A DNA stretch of 64,000 bases. Origin: Tumebacillus avium. GTDB taxonomy: Bacteria > Bacillota > Bacilli > Tumebacillales > Tumebacillaceae. Shown one piece after another: positions 58,551 to 64,000 of the stretch. The DNA is taken from NCBI RefSeq assembly GCF_002162355.1, contig NZ_CP021434.1, positions 4,766,001-4,830,000 of the forward strand, given 5' to 3'. The notes beneath the pieces are model-generated. The model did not search any database, had not been told where the DNA came from, and saw only the letters and a list, made by a program, of their open reading frames with translations. A program made the position numbers and the translations under genes. Position 1 is the stretch's first letter, and every line of letters begins with the position of its first letter.

Positions 58551-58560
58551 TAACAAGTGA

Positions 58561-58566
58561 TATAAT
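58561..58566 (+). promoter_or_regulatory. -10 element of the fabH promoter
   Basis: Perfect TATAAT 34 bp before fabH; the corresponding -35 region falls inside the FapR-type site. Confidence 0.65.
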
Positions 58567-58600
58567 GAGGGTACAAAATCTACTTAAGAGGTGATCCCCT

Positions 58601-59542
58601 ATGTACAGAACGCGAATTGCAGGCGTCGGCTCCTATATCCCGGAAGGCAGGCTGACCAACCGCGACTTGGAACAGATGGTCGAGACGAGCGACGAATGGA
58701 TCGTCACCCGCACCGGCATTTCCTCGCGCAGCATCGCCGCACCCGACCAGAACACGTCCGATCTTGCCTTCCATGCTGCGGAACGGGCACTGGTCGATGC
58801 CGGGCTGAACGCGGAAGACCTCGACATGATCCTCGTCGGCACCGAAACGCCCGACCATCCGTTTCCTTCGGTCGCCTGCCAGCTCCAGCACCGTTTAGGC
58901 TGCCGCGCCATCTCCGCCGTCGATTTGCATGTGACCTGCGTCGGCTTCCTCTCCGCGCTGCAGACGGCCGATGCGTTCCTCCGCACGGGCAATTTCCGCC
59001 ACATCCTCGTCGTCGGCGCCGACACCTTGTCCCGCATCACCGATTACACCGACCGCACGACCTGCATTCTCTTCTCGGACGGAGCAGGCGCTTTTGTCGT
59101 CTCGCGGACGGATGACCCGGCACACCCCGGCATTCTGCACACCGCGACGCATGCCGGCGGCGAGCATTACTACAGCCTCTATCAAGAGCGGGGCGGTTCG
59201 ATCAAAATGGACGGGCGCAAGATCTTCAAGCTCGCCGTCAACGCCATGACCGAGACCGCCAAGCAAACGCTGGCCGCAGCGGGGATGACCACCGACGATC
59301 TGGACTGGCTGATCCCGCACCAGGCCAACCAGCGCATCATCGATGCCGTAGCGGAGCACTGCGGGCTGCCGCAGGAGAAAGTCATCTCCACGATCAAGCA
59401 CCTCGGCAACAACTCGTCGGCCACCATTCCGATCGCCTTCGACCTTGCCCGTAACGACGGCCGGATCAAGCGCGGCGACACCTTGCTCTTCACCGCATTT
59501 GGCGGCGGACTGGTCTGGGGTTCGGCGCTGCTCCGCTATTAA
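58601..59542 (+). CDS. fabH: 3-oxoacyl-ACP synthase III (FabH)
   Basis: 313 residues of the thiolase fold. Catalytic residues Cys113, His240 and Asn270 sit in VTCVGF, PHQANQRI and GNNSSAT; TPDHPFPSVA near 85 and the C-terminal FTAFGGGLVWGS are typical. Condenses acyl-CoA with malonyl-ACP to start fatty acid chains. The surroundings of the Cys (H-V-T-C-V-G) differ from the common A-A-C-S/T/A-G, which may reflect another starter unit. AGAGGTGAT ribosome site. Isolated from other fab genes; FapR-type operator upstream. Confidence 0.92.
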   Translation: MYRTRIAGVGSYIPEGRLTNRDLEQMVETSDEWIVTRTGISSRSIAAPDQNTSDLAFHAAERALVDAGLNAEDLDMILVGTETPDHPFPSVACQLQHRLGCRAISAVDLHVTCVGFLSALQTADAFLRTGNFRHILVVGADTLSRITDYTDRTTCILFSDGAGAFVVSRTDDPAHPGILHTATHAGGEHYYSLYQERGGSIKMDGRKIFKLAVNAMTETAKQTLAAAGMTTDDLDWLIPHQANQRIIDAVAEHCGLPQEKVISTIKHLGNNSSATIPIAFDLARNDGRIKRGDTLLFTAFGGGLVWGSALLRY

Positions 59543-59569
59543 AAAAAGGTGGCGCGCAGCCACCTTTTC
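59543..59569. terminator. Bidirectional terminator
   Basis: AAAAGGTGGC/GCCACCTTTT directly after the fabH stop, convergent with a GNAT gene. Confidence 0.92.
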
Positions 59570-59574
59570 CCGTT

Positions 59575-60129
59575 CTATTCCAAATAATACGGCATGTCCT
59601 TTTGCCTTTTCAGCCAGTCCTCGCGCAGCAGGCCCATCATGACCTGATCGCGATGCCCGTTCATCGTCCACATCGCCTCGCGCCGTACCCCTTCGATCTG
59701 GAAGCCGCATTTTTCATAGCTGCGAATGGCGCGTTTGTTGTCGGCAAACGTGTCCAGCGAGATGCGGTGTGCCCCGTAGCGGGTGAACAGCATGCGAAGA
59801 AACAGTTCCAGAGCTGCCGTCCCGTAGCCTTTGCCCCAGTAGTCGCGTTCGCCGATAAACATCCCGATCGTCACGTTGCGATTGATGCGCTGATAGTCCC
59901 GAAACGAGATCTGCCCAATGACGACCTGCGCCCCGTCCTTCTCCACCTCAATCACAAACACGCGCCCCGAGTCGGACGCCTTCTGAGATTTCACGAATTC
60001 CTCAATCTGCGCCTGCGAAAGCATCGCCTCCGCAAACCCTCCGGCCGACCAAAACATCACTTCCTCATCCATCCGAAACCGATACAGCGTATCCACATCC
60101 CGCATTTCAATAGGCCGCAAAGTCACCAT
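59575..60129 (-). CDS. GNAT acetyltransferase, RimJ/RimL type
   Basis: 184 residues. VTLRPIEMRDVDTLYRFRMDE opens the fold, VTIGMFIGERDYWGKGYGTAAL holds the acetyl-CoA loop (Y-W-G-K-G-Y-G-T), and HRISLDTFADNKRAIRSYEKCGF is the conserved end. Such enzymes acetylate protein N-termini, antibiotics or amino acids; substrate unknown. ATG 60129 follows AAGGGGG. Confidence 0.92.
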   Translation of the reverse strand: MVTLRPIEMRDVDTLYRFRMDEEVMFWSAGGFAEAMLSQAQIEEFVKSQKASDSGRVFVIEVEKDGAQVVIGQISFRDYQRINRNVTIGMFIGERDYWGKGYGTAALELFLRMLFTRYGAHRISLDTFADNKRAIRSYEKCGFQIEGVRREAMWTMNGHRDQVMMGLLREDWLKRQKDMPYYLE

Positions 60130-60212
60130 GTAAGCACATCCCCCTTTCAATTAGCCTTTATATGGTAATCAAACTTCGCAAGCTTGTCAAACAGCTTGTC
60201 AAATTCGCCAAA

Positions 60213-60244
60213 TAAAAAAAGCCAGTGACCCCAGCACCGGCTTA
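60213..60244 (-). terminator. Terminator of the methionine gamma-lyase-like gene
   Basis: On minus AAGCCGGTG/CACTGGCTT (one G-U) followed by T7. Located 60 bp after the stop at 60306. Confidence 0.87.
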
Positions 60245-60305
60245 TCAAACAGCAGAATCCATTTTTACCAAACAAGCGCCAGCTTCAGTCACCCCGGCGG
60301 CAGCC

Positions 60306-61490
60306 CTAAATCTTTTCAAGCGCCTGCTCTAGATCCTTAATCACATCCTCCACATCCTCCAGCCCCACCGACAGACGAATCAAGCCATCAGCAATCCCCA
60401 TCTCCCCCTGCCGAACTTCTGCCGGAATCACCGAGTGCGTCATCGTCGCCGGGTGCTGAATCAGCGTTGTCGTTTCCCCCAGACTCACCGCCAGCTTGGC
60501 GACCCGCACATGATCCATCACCTTGCGCCCCGCCTCCAGCGACTCCACTTCAAACGAGATCATCCCGCCCGGCCCCTCCATCTGTTTCGCCGCCAACTCC
60601 CCCTGCGGAAAATCATCCAGCCCCGGGAACCGCACCCGCTGCACCTTCGGATGCCCTTGCAAAAACGCCGCCACCTGCCTCGCATTCTCACAGTGCCGCT
60701 CCATCCGCAGCGACAGCGTCTTCAGCCCCCGCAAAATCAGCCATGCATCCATCGGCGACAATACCGCCCCGATATCCTTCAGCGTCGACATCCGCACCTC
60801 ATCCAAAAACGCCTTCCGCCCCACCGCCACCCCGGCGATCAGATCCCCATGACCGCCCAGATACTTCGTCGCCGAATGCACCACCACATCACACCCGTGC
60901 TCCAACGGTCGCTGCAGATAAGGCGTCATAAACGTATTGTCCACCACCACCTGTGCCCCACACTCATGCGCCACCCGCGCCACCATCTCCAGATCGACCA
61001 GCTTCATCGTCGGATTGATCGGCGTCTCCACATACACCACCTTCGTCTCTGCCCGCATCGCCTTTCTCACCGCCGCCTCATCGCTCAGATCGGCCAGCGA
61101 AAAGTCCACCCGAAACTTCCGCTTCATCATCGACAAAAACCCAAACGTACATCCATACAAACCATCCGAACACAGCACATGATCCCCCGACTCCACCAGC
61201 GCCATCAAAACGGCCGAGATCGCCCCCATCCCCGACCCAAACGCCAGCCCCGCTTCGCCGCCTTCAAGCCCGGCCACCGCATGTTCCAACGCATCCACCG
61301 TCGGATTGCCCAGCCGCGAATAGATCATCCCCCGCTCTTCCCCGGCAAAACGCGCCCCGCCCGCCTCCGCCGACGGAAACACAAACGTCGAGCTCATATA
61401 AATCGGCGGAACCAGCGCACCATGCCCATCCTGCTCCATACCGTCCGGCTGAATGCTACGCGTCGAAAAGCCTTTTTCGTCCTTCTTCAC
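60306..61490 (-). CDS. Methionine gamma-lyase / Cys-Met metabolism PLP enzyme
   Basis: About 394 residues of the cystathionine gamma family. MIYSRLGNPTVDALEHAVAGLEGGE near 55, GLYGCTFGF near 114, the PLP Lys in HSATKYLGGHGD near 209, and GETTTLIQHPATMTHS near 345. The Cys in YGCTF is the residue that marks methionine gamma-lyases and distinguishes them from cystathionine synthases or lyases. Degrades methionine to methanethiol, 2-oxobutyrate and ammonia. GTG 61490 is better spaced from AAAGGGGG than ATG 61496. No methionine riboswitch was recognised upstream. Confidence 0.88.
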   Translation of the reverse strand: MKKDEKGFSTRSIQPDGMEQDGHGALVPPIYMSSTFVFPSAEAGGARFAGEERGMIYSRLGNPTVDALEHAVAGLEGGEAGLAFGSGMGAISAVLMALVESGDHVLCSDGLYGCTFGFLSMMKRKFRVDFSLADLSDEAAVRKAMRAETKVVYVETPINPTMKLVDLEMVARVAHECGAQVVVDNTFMTPYLQRPLEHGCDVVVHSATKYLGGHGDLIAGVAVGRKAFLDEVRMSTLKDIGAVLSPMDAWLILRGLKTLSLRMERHCENARQVAAFLQGHPKVQRVRFPGLDDFPQGELAAKQMEGPGGMISFEVESLEAGRKVMDHVRVAKLAVSLGETTTLIQHPATMTHSVIPAEVRQGEMGIADGLIRLSVGLEDVEDVIKDLEQALEKI

Positions 61491-61557
61491 ATTCATCGCC
61501 CCCTTTCTGGCAGTCTATGAAAAAAAGGGCTCCCGCGTACATCCCTCCCCGAAACGA

Positions 61558-61592
61558 CAAAAAGCCCCACTGCAACTACGCCAACGGGACTT
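61558..61592 (-). terminator. Terminator overlapping the end of the SRPBCC gene
   Basis: AAGTCCC/GGGGCTT stem (one G-U) with T-run on minus; the 5' arm is within the last codons of the gene that stops at 61576. Confidence 0.75.
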
Positions 61593-62040
61593 TTTTCGAC
61601 TCCATCAATCTCTTCAATTTCCACAGCGACCACCGCGTGACGAGATACATCACCGGCTGCATCAGCCACGGATCGAACAAAAACCGCCACGGCTGCTTCA
61701 GCTCAAACCGAAACGCCGTCCGCACCACCGTGCCGTCCCCGTCGCGCAAATACGTCCACGACCCGGCCCCGCCCGCCACCGGCACGCCATGCGCCCGGAG
61801 CAGTTTGACCACCGTCTGCCGATACGGAGTCACCGTCAAATACTCCATCTCAAACGAATACGGCAGCAACAGCCGCCCTGCCGTCACAAACTGCGCGCCT
61901 TTCGTCGGCAGGCCATCCTTCGTAAACCGACCTCCCGTGATCCGAAAATCCCACTCCCCGCGCCGCGTCGGGTCCTGCATCACCCGCCACACCGCTTCCA
62001 CAGGAGCGTCGATCTCCACCTCACACGTCACTCTTGCCAT
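61576..62040 (-). CDS. SRPBCC/START-like ligand-binding protein
   Basis: 154 residues. CEVEIDAPVEAVWRVMQDPTRRGEWD is the first strand-helix pair of the polyketide cyclase/dehydrase family. The C-terminal helix is long and basic (RWSLWKLKRLMESKK). Binds a hydrophobic ligand in a helix-grip cavity; ligand unknown. It overlaps the end of the upstream gene by 20 bp, so translation is coupled. Confidence 0.82.
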   Translation of the reverse strand: MARVTCEVEIDAPVEAVWRVMQDPTRRGEWDFRITGGRFTKDGLPTKGAQFVTAGRLLLPYSFEMEYLTVTPYRQTVVKLLRAHGVPVAGGAGSWTYLRDGDGTVVRTAFRFELKQPWRFLFDPWLMQPVMYLVTRWSLWKLKRLMESKKVPLA

Positions 62041-62437
62041 TTTTGTACTTGCTCCCGAGTCGTTCCGCCAGCTCCGCACGCAATTTTTCCGTATCGCGCA
62101 CTTTGGTCAACGCCACAAATTCCCCGCGGCCTTCCCCTTGCAAAATCTCCAATCCTTCCGCCAGACGCTTCTCCTGCGAGTGATAGATGACCTGCAACCG
62201 CTGCCACGGATACACCTTCGACTTCAGCAGGCGGCGCTCCACCACAAGCCCTTCGTCAGCCACCCGCAGCCCTTTCATCGCAAAATGCCGCATAAACAAC
62301 AGCCCCAGCAGCAGCACATACAACAGCGCCAATACAATCGCTTCCTTCACCGTCTCCTGCGCCCAGATCATATACAACACCGGCAGCGTCATCACCAGCA
62401 GCAGCCAGCCCATTTTGTTCTCATACCGATACAGCAT
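62021..62437 (-). CDS. Membrane protein with PH-like domain (138 aa)
   Basis: 138 residues: two hydrophobic helices (about 9-24 and 33-50) forming a hairpin, then a soluble part (VADEGLVVERRLLKSKVYPWQRLQVI) resembling the bacterial PH-like domains of YdbT type. GAGGAGG ribosome site. Together with the SRPBCC gene it forms an operon. Function unknown. Confidence 0.7.
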   Translation of the reverse strand: MLYRYENKMGWLLLVMTLPVLYMIWAQETVKEAIVLALLYVLLLGLLFMRHFAMKGLRVADEGLVVERRLLKSKVYPWQRLQVIYHSQEKRLAEGLEILQGEGRGEFVALTKVRDTEKLRAELAERLGSKYKNGKSDV

Positions 62438-62458
62438 CTCCCGTGCCTCCTCTTCATA

Positions 62459-62484
62459 GAAAAACCGCCCCGGTTTCGGTGCGG
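62459..62484 (-). terminator. Terminator of the ferredoxin gene
   Basis: CCGCACCG/CGGGGCGG (one mismatch) with T-run on minus, about 25 bp after the stop at 62507. Confidence 0.7.
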
Positions 62485-62506
62485 CCTTCTGTTCAACGTG
62501 TATGTA

Positions 62507-62812
62507 TTAGTCGCGAGCCGGGTGATCCACTTCCAAGTCGGCGTTGCACTCGACTTGGCAGCCCAGGCGATGGCCGTCATCGATGCGGAACAGCAGGAAG
62601 TCGATCTCTTCTTCTGTCGGATCGTTGAGGTGCTCTTCGCCTTTCAAGATCTTCACGGAGCACTGACCGCATTCTGCGTTCATGCAGCCCCATTCCATCT
62701 CGATGTGACGCTTCTTGCATTCTTCCAGCAGGTTCGCGCCCTTTGCAACTTCCATCGTTACAGTTTCGTTCGTTTCTTCCAAGTGAATGGTAACTTTCAC
62801 CGTATCTGCCAT
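62507..62812 (-). CDS. 2Fe-2S ferredoxin, acidic
   Basis: 101 residues. Cluster motif CMNAECGQC near residue 43 plus Cys in RLGCQVEC near 85, giving C-x4-C-x2-C...C. Very acidic throughout (EETNETVTMEV, DPTEEEIDF, NADLEVDHPARD). Short spacing between the first two cysteines sets it apart from the ferredoxin at 14837-15181 (x5). ATG 62812 behind GAGG. An electron carrier with unknown partner. Confidence 0.9.
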   Translation of the reverse strand: MADTVKVTIHLEETNETVTMEVAKGANLLEECKKRHIEMEWGCMNAECGQCSVKILKGEEHLNDPTEEEIDFLLFRIDDGHRLGCQVECNADLEVDHPARD

Positions 62813-62933
62813 GGTATCGGACCTCATTTCTCTCTGGTTTCAAGCCTAACACCTTCCAGTTTACCAGTAAAAAAGGGTTTCTGCCACTCTGCGCGAAGTA
62901 GATAGACGATTCTAACAGAAAGAAGATGAAAAG

Positions 62934-63905
62934 ATGAGCATGCCCCTGTTAAACACCACACCTCCCGCCTACCGGGTCCGCCGCAAGCGGAAATGGCTGC
63001 GCGTGAGCCTCACTGTCGCGATACTTCTCTTACTTTTGTTGCCCCTGCTCTCCGGTTACGTCACGTGGAGCCTGACCCATCCCGAACGCCGTCCGATCGA
63101 AGTGACGCCAAAGGACATCGGCGTAACCTATCAAGACATCGACTTCACCTCCGCCGACGGCACGCCGCTCAAAGGCTGGTTCCTGCCGGCAACATCAGGC
63201 AAAACGGACCGCCTGATCGTTTTCGCCCACGGCTACTCCGGCAACCGCGTCGCCGACAAACCGTCGCTGCCGACCGCCAAAGCTTTGACTCAGAACGGGT
63301 TTTCCGTCCTGATGTTCGACTTCCGCAACCACGGCGTGTCGGGCGGCGACCTGACCACCGTCGGTTTAAATGAAAAAGAAGACCTGATCGCGGCCGTCCA
63401 CTATGCGGAGGAACAAGGCTACGGCACGAAAGGCATCGGCTTGCTCGGCTTCTCGATGGGCGCGTCGACCGCCCTGCTTGCCGCAGCCGACCTGCCCGAT
63501 GTAAAGGCGCTGATCGCCGACAGCCCGTTCTCCGACCTGCGCCCGTATCTCGAGGAGAACATGCCGCACTGGTCGCACCTGCCCGATTTTCCGTTCACCA
63601 ACCTGATCCTCTGGGAACTGCCGATGTTGATCGACCATTCTCCGGATGAAGTCTCGCCGCTCAAAGCGACCGAGCACCTGACCACCCGCCCGATCCTCTT
63701 CATCCACGGCGGCAAAGACGACGCGATCAACCGCGCCCATTCCGAAAAGCTGATCACCGCCCTCGCGCCCAACCAGCCCGAACTCTGGTCGATCCCACCA
63801 GCCAAACACGTCGGCACCTGGGAGCTCGACCCGGTGACCTACATGGACCGCGTGGTCGCCTTTTTCCAACAGCATATAGAAGAAATAGACCAAAACAAAA
63901 TATAA
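62934..63905 (+). CDS. Membrane-anchored alpha/beta hydrolase
   Basis: 323 residues. An N-terminal TM anchor follows a basic stretch (RVRRKRKWLRVSL, helix about 23-47). The hydrolase fold has the oxyanion HGYSGNR near residue 100, the nucleophile in GFSMGAS near 175, the Asp in GKDDAIN near 262 and the His in AKHVGTW near 292. Resembles YqkD/BAAT-like esterases facing the outside. Ribosome site is weak (AAGAAG). Followed by a terminator. Confidence 0.9.
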   Translation: MSMPLLNTTPPAYRVRRKRKWLRVSLTVAILLLLLLPLLSGYVTWSLTHPERRPIEVTPKDIGVTYQDIDFTSADGTPLKGWFLPATSGKTDRLIVFAHGYSGNRVADKPSLPTAKALTQNGFSVLMFDFRNHGVSGGDLTTVGLNEKEDLIAAVHYAEEQGYGTKGIGLLGFSMGASTALLAAADLPDVKALIADSPFSDLRPYLEENMPHWSHLPDFPFTNLILWELPMLIDHSPDEVSPLKATEHLTTRPILFIHGGKDDAINRAHSEKLITALAPNQPELWSIPPAKHVGTWELDPVTYMDRVVAFFQQHIEEIDQNKI

Positions 63906-63922
63906 TAACAGATATATCTCCT

Positions 63923-63948
63923 CCCCTCCACATAACGGAGGGTTTTTT
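63923..63948 (+). terminator. Terminator of the hydrolase gene
   Basis: CCCTCC/GGAGGG stem with a 7-nt loop and T6. Confidence 0.88.
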
Positions 63949-64000
63949 AAATAAACGTTCACTCCGTTATTGCAATTCGTTCAACTCTCCCCACTTGATT

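Noticed and set aside
60179-60206. Short tandem AGCTTGTCAAA duplication
   Set aside because: Two units only, between genes; no functional sign.

Overview
ORGANISM. The window looks like a chromosomal segment of an endospore-forming Firmicute with moderately high GC (strong G/C preference at third codon positions). Evidence for spore formation is a complete gerA-gerB-gerC type germinant receptor operon (21918-25667), a GerPC-like protein (19060-19311) and two YjcZ-type mini-proteins (8081-8209, 20263-20382). Other Bacillales-type features are PerR-type Fur proteins, a BmrCD-type ABC pair, a Prli42-like 30-residue protein, and putative FapR and LexA/DinR operators. Gene content resembles Tumebacillus/Alicyclobacillaceae; this is an inference. 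No rRNA, tRNA, CRISPR array, transposase or phage genes were seen. LAYOUT. 1-10.5 kb: end of a threonine ammonia-lyase, a large FtsA-like ATPase with a repetitive C-terminal extension, a DMT transporter, two PerR paralogues, an NhaC antiporter with a DUF502 protein, a lytic transglycosylase, a Ca2+/H+ exchanger and a SufR-like regulator. 10.5-15.7 kb: heterodimeric multidrug ABC exporter, then a gene-free stretch holding a large imperfect inverted repeat, then ferredoxin and DUF309 genes. 15.7-27 kb: a GT2-like protein, GNAT, HD-GYP, spore-related genes, a Gly-rich repeat protein, CorA, the ger operon and a CNNM/CorC-type membrane protein. 27-41.4 kb: pyrophosphatase, BtuF-like protein, Nudix hydrolase, acyl-CoA ligase and enoyl-CoA hydratase, nitrite/sulfite reductase, two more CorA homologues convergent with a 1-bp gap, the iscR-iscS-iscU set with an IscR-type operator, DUF72, DUF2225 and a YolD-like gene behind a LexA box. 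41.4-52.2 kb: an accessory island of visibly lower GC built around a 2216-codon secreted RHS/WapA-like protein with a Gly-rich hydrophobic C-terminal tip. It also has a downstream 4-TM candidate immunity gene and seven more small membrane-protein genes upstream. The RHS-immunity pair is bracketed by a direct repeat of about 118 bp carrying the 3' end of the Prli42 gene plus a terminator; a third copy of the terminator part lies inside the array. 52.2-64 kb: Tat-exported PhoX-like phosphatase with tatA, HD-GYP, sulfite-oxidase-like enzyme, an ABC exporter and fabH divergent around a FapR-type operator, methionine gamma-lyase-like enzyme, a second ferredoxin and an alpha/beta hydrolase. HOW THE GENES WORK TOGETHER. 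Recurring themes are metal, iron-sulfur and redox homeostasis (PerR x2, IscR/IscS/IscU, SufR-like regulator, ferredoxins, CorA x3, Cax), spore formation and germination, and one interbacterial-competition island. The RHS island is the best candidate for an undescribed system: a putative membrane-active polymorphic toxin with a bank of paralogous membrane immunity proteins, apparently exchanged through repeated terminator/Prli42 sequence. All functional statements rest on reading sequence motifs by eye; no database search was run.
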